Source: Stromatinia cepivora (lineage: Eukaryota > Ascomycota > Leotiomycetes > Helotiales > Sclerotiniaceae). Taken from it: DNA of 64,000 nucleotides. How positions within the stretch are numbered: the stretch's first letter is position 1; each line of letters opens with the position of its first letter. The position numbers and the translations under genes are program-made. Location: the NCBI GenBank assembly GCA_014898415.1, contig RCTD01000017.1, positions 116,001 to 180,000 of the forward strand, in the 5' to 3' direction. This document shows, piece after piece, positions 40,320 through 52,210 of the stretch. The notes below the pieces were generated by a model, which saw nothing but the letters and a program-made list of their open reading frames with translations, was not told the origin of the DNA and made no database searches.

Positions 40320-40944
40320 TTTTCATTTACAAACAAATAGCCAAACAAAACAATTAAATTAAATAATAAAAGTTTATCTTCATTACTATATCAATTACAA
40401 ACAAAACAATTAGATTAAACTATTACTTTTAATACAATTCATATACAATACATTAGAAATAAAAACAATAAAGATAACGCTAACTTATATTAACTTTGGA
40501 TTTAATTCATTAATATATAAATCATTATTACTACAAAATATAAATATAAATAAAGTTATAAAAGATATTATAAAAATCAAAAAATTATAAAAACAATTTT
40601 CCTTGAATTTACAGTTCATCATTTTGAGAATAATATTATATTATAATAAATCATATAATATAGAATCTATTTTTAAAAAAAAGAATAAAATTTATCTACT
40701 ACAAAGAAATATGCAAACGAAACAATTAAATGATAAACTAAACCACAAAAAATTAGGATTATTCAAAATCGATAAAATAATTGGATTAATCAATTACAAA
40801 CTAAAACTACCATATACTATGAATATTTATTCAGTATTTTATATATCCTTATTCGAATTAATACTATCAAGAATATTCGATATATTTATAACAGAAATCG
40901 AATTAATCAATCCAAACATTATAAATAATATCGAAATAATACTA
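40320..40944 (+). pseudogene. Chromovirus F integrase C-terminal part
   Basis: Starts near 40.32 kb with NKQPNKTIKLN, equivalent to TDGQTERxN of the integrase core. Then comes an open 116-codon stretch (40603-40953) with KIYLLQRNMQTKQLNDKLNH and YISLFELIL, the GPF-like tail that normally precedes the chromodomain. The zinc-binding HHCC region and the first two catalytic Asp segments, expected between RNase H and here, are missing: only about 80 bp separate the two. A mariner interrupts at 40945. Confidence 0.75.
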
Positions 40945-42322
40945 CAGTACTAGTCAACTTATATACCCCATAACCTAATTCCAGTTTTTCTATATATTCA
41001 ATATCTACCTTTCAATTTAATTATAAAATCAACTATTAATTATTATAATCCAAAATTTGAATATATTGAAATTCTATATTTATATTATTCTCCAAAAAAA
41101 ATTCAAATCTTTATCGCTCTACAATTAATCAATATTTTGTATACCAATCCTTTACTATAATACAAACCTCAATTCTATCAAATATATTCGCCTTTAATTT
41201 ATCGAATAATTCTTAATCTAATATATCCCAAATTATTTATAAACAACTTTTTAATCTTTATCTAGTATATTCCAATTCACTTTTATTAATTATAATATCA
41301 AGAAATATTTCATATAATCTCATTTTTAAAACTCATCAAATATACTTAATAAAAATAAAATCAAAAAAACAAAAAAATCAATCTTTCAATATTGAGATCC
41401 CTTTCTTTTAAAATCAATCTTATATTTTATAAATACAATAAATAAAAATATTATTCTATATAAATTCATATTCTGAATTCAATCTTTCAAAAACAAAACT
41501 TATCTTAATATCAAAGACCTCGAGATATAAATTGATATTATATCTATATTTCTTATTCTCAAAATCTTTACCTATTATATATAAATTACTCCTTTTAAAA
41601 TCCCAAAAACCTCTTCAAATTATAATCTTCATATTCTTATTCATATTATATATTTAAACCATTCTAAATTCTCATTTCTAAACGAAAATACAAAAGCACT
41701 ATTCTCCTTTTTTACTTTATTTTTATTTTATAAAACATTTATTATTCTATACAATTAATCCTTATTCCTTCATTATCAACCTTTTATATATTAAATATTA
41801 TACAAATCATTTAAGTATATATATCTAAATAAATTCTGATTACTTTTTATACTTCTAATTGATGATTTTATAAATCTTCAAAATTTTCTTAATAATAAAG
41901 ATATTATATTTAAAACTTACAATTGTTTTTGTTTATATATAAATTAATTTTGAATATAATCGAATATATCAAACTAATATATATTCTTCTCTTTCTATAT
42001 AAAATCTCAGTTGAAAAATACAAAATAGATTCATTTCTTCATTATATAATATATTTTGCTATAAAATATAACAAATAATTCACACTTCGAAATTAAAATC
42101 AATTATAATATAATAAAAACTAAAATCATTAAAAACCTTATCAATAATTTTATTATATAAATATAAAGTAAGATACTTAAAAGCTAATTCTCTTTTAATA
42201 TTCAAAATTCTAAGAATATATTATAATATCATTAATAAATAAATAATAAAAAGAATTGAAATTCAATTCACGAAATTTACGCGTTTTTAAGGTTTTGGGG
42301 TAATATATGTACACGATTACTA
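40945..42322 (-). mobile_element. Tc1/mariner element copy 3 (1,378 bp), in chromovirus F
   Basis: Minus-strand copy: left end CAGTACTAGTCAACTTATAT, right end ...GATTACTA (consensus GGTTACTG), flanked by TA (40943-40944 and 42323-42324). Removing it joins the integrase tail directly to the chromodomain of F in frame. Transposase is degraded. Confidence 0.9.
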
Positions 42323-42324
42323 TA

Positions 42325-42460
42325 AATTGTAAATATATCAAAAACAAAATCAAATATTTGATCAAATAATTGGATTACCTATATTTAAAAAACACTTAGA
42401 AATTCAAGAAAAATTTTAATTGCCCTGAAAAGTTGAAGATATTTCATCAACATTATCTAA
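42325..42460 (+). pseudogene. Chromodomain of chromovirus F
   Basis: Joined across the mariner, the frame gives IEIILNCKYIKNKIKYLI, then LDYLYLKNTWKF with one TAG. This is a degenerate chromodomain (normally V-E-x-I-L-D, Y-L-V-K-W-x-G-Y and N-T-W-E-P). Its presence at the C-terminus places F in the chromovirus branch of Ty3/Gypsy. Chromodomains of this type bind methylated histone tails and direct integration into heterochromatin in related elements. Confidence 0.75.
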
Positions 42461-42854
42461 ATCTCCCCAAAAAAAATCCGAAGAATTTTGAAAAGAAAAG
42501 AGATCCAAAAAACTCAGAAAAGAAAAAAAATCAAAATTATCTAATATATTCGAACTAACTTCAATAAACATCAACAACTCAGAATTCAATTACTCTCTTT
42601 CCTTTTCCATATATTCATTTTCCAATTTCTCCTTCTCCTCCACAACATCCAACTCATCTAAATATTTCAATCCACAACAAAACAATTCTAACTCACACTT
42701 ATCCAACAATTATTACTACTTCCACAAACAAACAATTTTAACAAATACTTAATCCTCCTCGACTTTCAATATTTTGCACTATTTCACAATCAACTTTCAA
42801 TCACCCTCCAAAAAAACCTTACAATCCTATACTTCGATCAAAGGAATCTTTATA
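42461..42854 (+). other. 3' untranslated-like tail of chromovirus F
   Basis: C/A-rich, G-poor sequence with a Lys-rich stretch near 42.5 kb and a pyrimidine-rich run at about 42.59-42.65 kb. It lies between the chromodomain and a mariner insertion; the same G-poor character resumes at 49719. No further domain seen. Confidence 0.4.
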
Positions 42855-43280
42855 CAGTAACCGTGCACTTATATTACCCCAAAACCTTAAAAACATATAA
42901 ATTTCGCGAATTGAATTTCAATTCTCTTTATTATTTATTTATCAATAGTATCATAATGTATTTGTAGAATTTTGAATATTGAAAGGAAATTAGTTTTTAA
43001 GTATTTTATTCTATATTTATATAGCAAAATTATTGATAAAGTTTCTAATAGCTTTAATATTTATTATATTGTAATTAATTTCAATTTCGAAATACGAATT
43101 GTTTGTTATATTTTATAATAAGATGTATTATATAATAAAGGAATGAATTTATTTTGTATTCTTTGAATTAGATTTTATATAAAAAGAGAAGAATATATAT
43201 TAGTTCAATATATTCGATTATATTTAAAATCAATTTATATATAAATAAAAATAACTGTAAATCTTAAATATAATACTTTT

Positions 43281-43446
43281 TGTTAGAAATGAGGCCATCA
43301 TAGGATTAGAATTGAGGTCACGTGATCACAATGGTACACAGACCATATTTAGGGATAATCTCAATTTTATTCCTATTAGAATTATAGATCCTTAATTCAA
43401 TTTATATAATCAATAATATTATTATTTTCTATATTAAAAGTTAATA
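43281..43446 (+). repeat. 5' LTR of Copia copy E
   Basis: 166 bp with unmutated TGTTAGAAATGAGGCCATCA start and GTCACGTGATCACAATGG block; ends GTTAATA. Confidence 0.92.
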
Positions 43447-46400
43447 GATTATAAAATCCGGTTATATAATAATAATTAAAAAGTAAATTAAATCAAAAAA
43501 AGATTAATATAATTAATAAAAATGAAATAAAATGAAAATTAGAGTTTTTATATAATATTACTAAAGTAGAATTGAAATATGATAATATAGCTTATAATTC
43601 ATAATATTATAGGTCAAAACGGAGAGCAGTCTGTATAATGCCGATATAGAATTATAATAAAAGCGAAAAGCAAGTTTGTATAACTATAAGAAAATATATT
43701 ATAATATGATTTTATGAATTTTCTTATTGCTTTATTTTTATATTTCTTTATTATTCTGAATTTATTTGTTATATATTTTTTAAAATTATTTTAAAAATTC
43801 GAAGATTATCTTTGATATTTATCAAATAACAAGAAACCTTTATAATATCGAAATCAAATAATCCTTCGAAGTTCGATCAAAACAATTATGAATAATAGTT
43901 TAGATAAACGAAGATATAATTGAGGAGGAAAGGATGGTTTTATATAATTGATCAAATATTAAACGAATATGTGTAGATTACAGGATTCAATATAATATCT
44001 ATTTACAAGATAAATGATTGTATATATTATAATGTTGAATTGAAAATGGAATATTTAAAGGACGAAATGAATATATTATTATATATTTGTATAATATTCA
44101 ATAATAATAATGAAGTTTTCATCAACGAATATTCAATAGTATATATACTTTAGAGATATTTTAAATCAAAATATATTAGAATCAATATAATTATAGCCAA
44201 TATATATATAACGATAATCCAGAATTTCAAATTTCAATCTGATATCCATCCTGATATAATTATTATCGAAGTTTAGAATAAATTGAAAAAATATAAAAGG
44301 AAATTAGGAATTATAAATGAAAATTATTGATCAATATATCAAAATATTGTTTTATTTTTGGTTTTAATATATAATCTTTCAATTAATTATTAAGAAATAA
44401 TAAATATATTGGATATCCAAATTAATTTTAGTATTGATAATAAGATCAAATATTTGCAGATTAAGGAATTTTGTTTTAAAAATAAATCAAAATAAATATA
44501 AATTGCAAAAAAATCTAAATATACTTTTTGATATCAAAAATCAGATTTTGAGATTTCAAACAATATTTGTGATCTATATTAAAAAGAAGATTATTATATA
44601 TAAAATTATTTATATTTAATATAAACTAATAAATTTCTTTACAGTTATCTTTATTATTAAAAAAGAAGGGGATCATCGAATCCGAAGAAAATTTATTTTA
44701 ATAAGAAAGATTAAATATATTTTGTTAATAATATTTTTGAATCAGATTTTAATATTGAGGATATAATAAAGGAAAATTGTAATTTGATAAAAGAGATCAT
44801 TAATAAAGCTTCTTTTAATAAATGATATATTGATATAGATATTTCTTTATATATATCTGATCAATCTTTATTATTCAGATTAATAAAATCTATTACCAAA
44901 TGAAGGATAAAGGTTGATAAAAGAGTAATGTATTATCGTTATTGAAATTTAGTAAATATAATATACAAAAATAATTTTAAGATATTATTTTCAAATATAT
45001 TATATATATTAGGGTTAGGAATAAATTTATTATTAAAAAAAAGAATCTGTAAAATAGAATTATAAAAGGAATTTAATTTTCATTATATATATTTTAAAAA
45101 GGATAATAAGAAAGTTATCTATATTAGAATACAAGATAGAATATATATGGTTTTATATATAATCAAAGGATATAAGAATATAACTTTCTATTCGAATATA
45201 TATCAAAATAATTAAAAAAAAGGTTTTTTTTTAAAGATAATTAATAATATCAAAGATATTGATAATAAATTAATATTTAAGGAGAAAAAGAGATATCTAT
45301 TATTATATTGAAGATTTAATTATCTAGGTTTAAATAAGATTAAGAATCTATATAAGGTATTCAATATAATTAAACCAATAAAGATTCCATTTAAATAAAA
45401 TATCTATAAAGTATATATATTTATTAAAATAATCAATTATATTCCGAAGTAATTGAATTTATATAAATCAAAAAGATTCGAATTTATATATTTCGATATT
45501 ACAAAATCATTCTCAAAATCGATTCGAAGAAATCGTTATTTTATATTGATTATTGATAATTGTATAAAAATAAATTGAATTATATTATTTAAACAAAAAA
45601 ACAATATAATTTAAATATTGAAAACTTAGAAAAAGAAGATAGAATTAATTATTGAAGAAAAGATTATTATAATTAGAATTAATAATACATTAAAACTCTT
45701 ATAAATTATTTATAAATAATTATTAAATATATAATCCGAAATTATAATAATTGTTTTCTTATATTAAAACAAGCTTTTAAAACAGAATATAAAAATTGTA
45801 AAGATAGATATAAAAGTAATATTAAAAGAAACTGGATTATTATTAGAATTTTGGAATAAAGTTATAGAATATAATACTTATATTAGGAATTGTATTAATA
45901 TTGATCCTAATATAAACAAAATAAATCGATTCCTTATAGAAATCTTTATAAATATAATATTAGATATAAAGATATATAAAGTTTGAAGGAACAAATATTA
46001 CATTTATATCAATCCTAAGATTATTCTGAAAAAATAAAGATACAATAAATTACAGAATACTTCAAGAATCGATATATTCCTAAGATATTCAAAAGTTATA
46101 AATAAATATATCAAAATATATTCTCTAAAATTAAATTATATATTTCGATTAAATAAAATAATTATAAATGAATTTTATTGAAAAAGAGATTTGGATTTTA
46201 AATTAAGAAATTGTAAATCAAATTTATAAGAAACAAAGAATATAGAATCAAATCGAAGATTTTGTGGTAGATTGATAACAAATAAGGTATCTTTTCTATT
46301 TTTAATATTAAATATAATATTTATATTATCTTTGTTTTAAATATTCTTTTCAATAAATATTATATCAAATTTAATAATTATATTAAGCACTTTAATTGTT

Positions 46401-48591
46401 GAATTGAAATCAAATAAATTAGATATATTAATATCAATATATAATGAAGATAAAAATGGTAATATCTAGAAAATAAATCAAGAATTTTTTTTTAAGGATA
46501 TTTCAGATATCGAATTTATTATTCCAAAAATTCTAATCTAAAAATCAATTTCTGTAGATTCTAAATCTGTATTAGAATTAAAATTTAAAATTGTTTTAAA
46601 TTTTGTTGAGAAATTTATTTTAGTAGAATCAGAAAGCGAAATAAATTTATAATCATTTGAGATCGAATAAAAGGATACAATAGATCTTGAAGATGAATTC
46701 TTAAGGTATTTAATATGAAAACGGAAAAGAAATATAGAATAAAATTCTAAAAAAGAATAGGAAAATAAGATTATAAGAGTATTGATTATGATATTTATAT
46801 AAATCAAAATTCAAAAAAATATAGAATATATTATAATTATAATCCCAATTATTTATAAAATAAATCTTTATATCAAAAATAAAATCGCTTTAGATTTTAT
46901 AATTTTATTGATAGATATAGATAATACAAAAGATATAATATATCTAGTCAAAGAAATTCTAAAAATTAAAATATTAAGAACTTATAAAAAATAATATCGA
47001 ATTAAGAATATTCTGAAAAATGAAAGGAAGCTATTCAAAAGGAAATTATATCTTTGATTCAAAATAATATTTAAAAAAAATATATACTTTTTAAAAAAAG
47101 TAATTTGGTTTCGATGAAATAGATATTTATAATTAAAATTAAGGATAACAAAATAGAATAATTCAAGATAAGATTAATAATTTAAAGATTCAATCAAATA
47201 TTAAAAAAAGATTACAATGAAATATTTATATTAATAATAAAACTAAATATATTTAAACTATTCTTAATTATCGTTACAAAAGAAAATTTGGAATATTTAT
47301 ATTTCGATATCAAAAATACCTTTATTAAATCATACTTAAAAAAAGAAATTTATCTCAAATCACTCTAAAATATCAAAATCGAAAAAGGATATATACTACA
47401 AATTCTACAAAGTCTATATAATTTAAAGCAAATTAAAAGGAATTAAAATTTATTATTAAAGAAAGAACTTTTAAATATTAATTTTATATAAAGTTTAATA
47501 GATCTATATTTATATATATCCAAAGATTATAATATAATATTACTAATATATATCGATGATATTATTATTGTATTATACATATTATCACAAATCATTTAAT
47601 TCGATGAAAAGCTATTAATCTGTTTTAACACCAAAAATCTAAAAGAGATTAATAAAATCCTAAATATTAGAATTATTTGTAATAAAAAAATATATATATT
47701 AACTATAAACCAAAAAAAATATCTCAATACTATATTTACCAAATACAATATTATATATAAATAATACCAAACCAAAAAACTATTAATAATAAATTATACC
47801 TATTTTCGATCAATAATCAATAATAATAAACTAATAAATACAAACGAATATCAATAATGAATAAAAAATATAATTTATTCAATAATATATACTCAATCAA
47901 ATATAATATTTTCAATTAAAAGATTTTTATAATTTATAACAAAACCAACAAAATATTATATTATAACTTTGAAGAATCTAATATAATATTTATAATCAAT
48001 AATCAAATAGAAATTATAATTCAAATCAAAAGAAATATAATCTAATATCTACAAAAAATATAATATATCTAATAATATAATAAAAATATATACAAATACA
48101 AATTAAATTAATAATAAATATAACCAGAAAAGTATTTCAAAAAGAATTATAATATTCTATAAAAGCCTTATATTATAAATTAACAAAAAACAAATATCTA
48201 TAATTATTTCTAATACAAAATCAGAATATATTATAATAACAATATTCACTAAACAAAAAAAATAGATTATACAAATACTCAAAAATCTATTCAAATCAAA
48301 TTATATTAAAAAGAACAGAAATATAATTCAAATACTTAATAACAATCAAAACACTTTAGCTTTAACCAAAAACCCATATTTACACAAACAATCCAAATAT
48401 ATAAATATTAATTATCATTTTATCAAAGATTTAATAAAAAAAAAGAAAATCACTATTAATTATATCAATATATACAATATAATTACCAACAAAATAACAA
48501 AGTTTTATATAAGAATTGCTTTTAAAAGATTCAAAAAAATATTAGGATTAATAATCTAGAAAAATCGAATAGAATATCTTCAATAAAAGAG

Positions 48592-48757
48592 TATTAGAAA
48601 TAAAACCATTATAAAATTAAAATTGAAATCATATAATTATAATAATACACAAATCATATTTAGGGATAACTTCAATTCTACTCCTATTAGAATTATAGAT
48701 CCTTAATTCAACCTATATAATCAACAATACTACTACTTCCTGCACCAAAAGTTAATA
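48592..48757 (+). repeat. 3' LTR of Copia copy E
   Basis: 166 bp, TATTAGAAATAAAACC to CCTGCACCAAAAGTTAATA. It differs from its 5' partner largely by C/T and G/A changes. Confidence 0.9.
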
Positions 48758-49926
48758 CTTTTATTATTAAAAAGATTTTGAAGATTTATAAAATCATCAA
48801 TTGGAAATGTAAAAAGCAATTGGAATTTATTCAGATATATATATTTAAATAGTTTATATAATATTTAATATATAAAAGATTGATAATAGAAGAATAAAGA
48901 TTAATTATATAAAACGATAAATGCTTTATAGAATAGAAACAAAATAAAAAAGGAGAATAATGCTTCTATATTTCTGTTCAAAAATGGAAACCTAAAATGA
49001 TTCAAATATATAATATAAATAAAAATATAAAGATTATAATCTAAAAGGGTTTTTGAAATCTTAAAAAAAGCAATTTATATATAATGAATAAAGATTTTGA
49101 AAATAAGAAATATAAATATAATATCAATTTATATCTCGAGATCCTCGATATTAAAATAGATTCTATTTTTGAAAAGTTAAATCTAGAATATAAATTTATA
49201 TAGAATAATATTTCTATTTATTATATTTATAAAATATAAGATTAATTTCAAAAAAAAAAGAATCTTAATATTAAAAAATTGATTTTTTTATTTTTTTAGT
49301 CTTAGTTTTGTTGGGTATATTTAGTGAGTCTTGGGAGTGGAGTTGTATAAGATATTTTTTGATATTGTAATTAACAAAAACAAATCGGAATATATTAAAT
49401 AGAGATTAGAAAGCTATTTATAAGTAATTTAGAATATATTAAATCAAGAATTATTCGATAAATTAGAAGCGAATATATTTGATAGAATCGAGATTTATAT
49501 TACAATAGGAAGCTATTATACAAAATATTGATGAATTGTAGAACAATAAGAATTTGATTTTTTTTTGGAGAGTAATATAAATATAGAATTTCAATATATT
49601 CAAATTTTGGATTATAATAATTAATAATTGATTTTATAATTAAGTTGAAAGATAGATGTTGAATATATAGAAAAACTGAAATTAGGTTGTGGGGTAATAT
49701 AAGTTGACTAGTACTGTATTACAAATAATCTATATACAAATATACTCCAAACAATATTCAAATAAATACACATTAACAATACATCAACAATTTTTTTAAT
49801 ACAATAAAAACAAGAATCTATAATATCTTCAATATCCTTAACGAAACAAACAAAAGATTAATATTAATCAATCTTCCTTTTAATAATAGATTATTTTAAT
49901 TCAAAAACCTTTTGTTTTATTAATAT

Positions 49927-50208
49927 TGTGACGCACAAGAGCCGTAGTAGAGCTGAATAAACAGGGTCAATTATGTTCTTTAGAATCTACAATTGAAGAA
50001 CTATGGCTTGTAAGGAGCGATTAGATATATATACACAAATACCCATTTGTAAATTACGGGGCTATGTGTATGCATTATTAGGATCACCATTCTACCATAC
50101 TAAATCGTATGAATCGTAACGCATGTGTATGGACGATCAACTCATTAATTGATATGGGAGATAAGAGGTATTACGTGGTTAGCCTCCTGTGGTTCACGAT
50201 TCGTGACA
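49927..50208 (+). repeat. LTR of chromovirus F family, weakly mutated (3' LTR of F or a solo LTR)
   Basis: 282-bp LTR, TGTGACGCACAAGAGCCGTA to CACGATTCGTGACA, homologous to 14975-15257 but with far fewer RIP-type changes. Two readings are possible. As the 3' LTR of F, the outer flanks are GATAA and GATAT and the implied element size is normal. As a solo LTR, the immediate flanks are AATAT (49922-49926) and GATAT (50209-50213), a duplication with one G/A difference. No clear polypurine tract precedes it, which slightly favours the solo reading. Confidence 0.8.
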
Positions 50209-50900
50209 GATATAATAAAAAATAAATAAAAAATAATCGTTGTTGTAATCGTTTATAAAAGAAAAATAACATTATATAAACATTTAAAACAAATACTAAT
50301 CTAAAAAAAGATAATATTATATCGAAACATTACAAATCAATATTACATATTTCAAAATCATATAAATAATTATATAAAAAAACAAAAAAACGAAAAAACA
50401 AAATTTGAATCTTACTCCCCAACTTCATCACTCCAACTCAATATTAGAACACAAAGATTTATATAATCAAGATAGATTTCCTTTATATAAAACTTCATAT
50501 TCAAGATCAATTATTTAATATACTCTACTATTAATCACGAATTACATATCATTATTATCATTATTTAAATCCCTATTTGACGCCTAATTATAAACTATCT
50601 CGAAAGCCTAAAGCATTTCCACATGATTTAGACGACAAACCTCGTAACATAGTTTAATTGATCTTGTTTATTGTATTGATTTTATTATTCAGAATGAATA
50701 TAATATATATATATAGATCGATTAGATCTATTTGATCAATTTGATTGATTTGATTAATTAAATTAAATTGATCACTTTGATCTAATCGGCCTAATTGATT
50801 ATATTAATTATATTATTCTTATTATTCGGAATGAGTATATTCTATATATATATAAATATATATATATAGACCTTTATATTGTAAAGTGGTTAATGAGAGT
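50209..50900. other. AT-rich spacer with short direct repeats
   Basis: No gene. A direct repeat of about 30 bp, TTATTATTC(A/G)GAATGA(A/G)TAT followed by TA-rich sequence, occurs near 50676 and again near 50818. Between them lies a tract of irregular GATTGA/GATCAA-type hexamers (about 50.70-50.81 kb). Confidence 0.45.
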
Positions 50901-50919
50901 TATTTATTATTCAATAACA

Positions 50920-51626
50920 ATAACAATTTTATAATTGCTTCTTTCATTATTCACTACTTCCAAATTATAAGGTTTATCACCTTCAAATACGTGACCTCTA
51001 ATAGGAATTTTAATACATTCTTAATATTATTAATTATATCCCCGAGTAGAATCTTCATCGATATATTCCTTTCAAAATAGAGAATAGAATAATAATTCTA
51101 CTGAAAATAACTCATTTTCGATATAATAAATAAATATAAATAAGAAAGCCTTAATAATTAAAACTTCTTTATTCAGAACTTGATAATCTTATATTTTAAA
51201 AGAGTTATCTTTTCAGAGTCAATCCCATCCCTATTAATAAATAATTAATTCTATTTTCTTTTCAGTTATGATTTCCTTATAGAAAGGTTTATATAATATA
51301 AACTATATAATTCGATCCCTATATAGATTATTATTATAAAAAAGATAAATCGAAATATATATATTCCGATAATATATTGTAAAGAGGAATAGGAATTAAA
51401 ATTAATCAGATTATATTATAAAGGCTTCAAATAGTAAAACTAATAGATTTAAATAATGATTTAGATTGTATATAAATAATATATAAAAAGATTAATAGAA
51501 AAACAATTGATTTCTTCAAGGAAAGAGAAGTAGAGTTTTTTTTTATATTTAATTACGAAGAGTCATATGACTATATGACTCTGAACTAGCTACGCATTAG
51601 GCCTTTGATATCTCAACTCTCTCACA
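50920..51626 (-). mobile_element. Truncated Gypsy D-family element (5' end only)
   Basis: A minus-strand 292-bp LTR (51335-51626, ending CTCTCTCACA) followed leftward by sequence homologous to the internal region just after the 5' LTR of Gypsy D. For example, the reverse complement near 51.0-51.06 kb shares GGGATATAATTAATAATATT with about 27.23 kb. Homology stops near 50.92-51.0 kb. Flanking 5-mers do not match, so the rest was lost by deletion or rearrangement. Confidence 0.75.
51335..51626 (-). repeat. 5' LTR of the truncated D-family element
   Basis: 292 bp. The promoter-proximal end keeps GAACTAGCTACGCATTAGGCC and the terminal TGTGAGAGAGTTGAGATATC (reverse strand), giving the best view of the unmutated LTR start. 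The other end is strongly AT-converted. Confidence 0.85.
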
Positions 51627-52210
51627 ATATAGTAAAAGTTGAAATATATAAGTTATAAATACTTAAAGTAATAATCTGAAATTGAAGTTATCTTTATCTA
51701 ATTCGGATTCTTTAGTTCAAACCTATTTATTTTATTAATTATCAACGAATTATTATTTCACTTTAATTTTTTCAAATTAAGTTATTCATATTACCATTAT
51801 ACTATATAATCATACAAAAACAATCATATTAAATATTGAAGCTTTTCAATTTTAAAATATATATTATCATTTTTAAAAATTTCTTAAATTCGAAGATAAT
51901 TCTAATTTGTATTTGAATTCTACTTTTGAAGAATTTCAATTTTTTTAAGTACTTTGTATTGTATAATATATTATATATTATATAATATAATAGATAATGA
52001 GGATGAAAAGAGGATTAATTTTAAAAAAGGCGAATTAGAAAAGGTTCAAGGAAATTAAAAAACAATTGAGGAAGCTAGAAAATAAATATATACTATAATA
52101 TATAATTATACTATATATCTAAACTAACAATTTTACTTAGAATATATTCCTGATTCCTTTAAAAATTAATATACAGAGGAATTAAAAATGAATATAGGGT
52201 TTTTAGATTA
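51627..52210. other. AT-rich margin of the repeat block
   Basis: Low-complexity AT-rich sequence with a run of TATAATATATTATATATTAT-like sequence near 51.97 kb. No gene or terminal repeats seen. Composition switches to normal genic levels at about 52.2 kb. Confidence 0.5.

Larger units (their letters stand above)
43281..48757 (+). mobile_element. Ty1/Copia copy E (5,477 bp), inside a mariner
   Basis: Complete plus-strand copy with LTRs at 43281-43446 and 48592-48757 and a perfect CTTTT duplication (43276-43280 and 48758-48762). Domain order as in copy B: gag near 44.0-44.7 kb, integrase near 45.4-46.2 kb, RT near 47.0-47.7 kb, RNase H to about 48.55 kb. The RT catalytic box still reads IYIDDIII near 47.55 kb, unlike copy B. 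Stops elsewhere make it non-autonomous. Confidence 0.93.
42855..49716 (+). mobile_element. Tc1/mariner element copy 4, split by Copia E
   Basis: Left end CAGTAACCGTGCACTTATAT, the least mutated version of this end in the window; right end TTGACTAGTACTG; TA on both sides (42853-42854 and 49717-49718). Copia E (43281-48757) and its 5-bp duplication split it. Without them it measures 1,380 bp. Transposase sequence continues across the insertion on the plus strand and is degraded. Confidence 0.92.
14975..50208 (+). mobile_element. Ty3/Gypsy chromovirus F, host of all later insertions
   Basis: Plus-strand chromovirus remnant. A 283-bp LTR at 14975-15257 is followed by gag (from about 15.28 kb), protease (about 18.79-18.95 kb), RT (19.44-19.90 kb, resuming at 39374), RNase H (39.77-40.24 kb), the integrase C-terminus and a chromodomain (42325 to about 42.45 kb). 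Insertions inside it are a solo LTR (16078-16387), a Fot1-like element (16764-18602), Copia C (19908-39368), a mariner (40945-42322) and a second mariner containing Copia E (42855-49716). Subtracting these leaves about 5.4 kb, a normal size, if the same-family LTR at 49927-50208 is its 3' LTR. Outer 5-mers are GATAA and GATAT, only a 4/5 match, so the right end is tentative. Confidence 0.7.

Noticed and set aside
1..52200. CRISPR arrays, rRNA or tRNA genes
   Set aside because: I looked for regularly spaced short repeats and for conserved rRNA or tRNA sequence and saw none; repeats here are explained by transposon ends.
1..52200. Mitochondrial DNA as source of the AT-rich block
   Set aside because: No mitochondrial genes are visible, and the block consists of nuclear LTR and DNA transposons with target duplications and RIP-type mutations.
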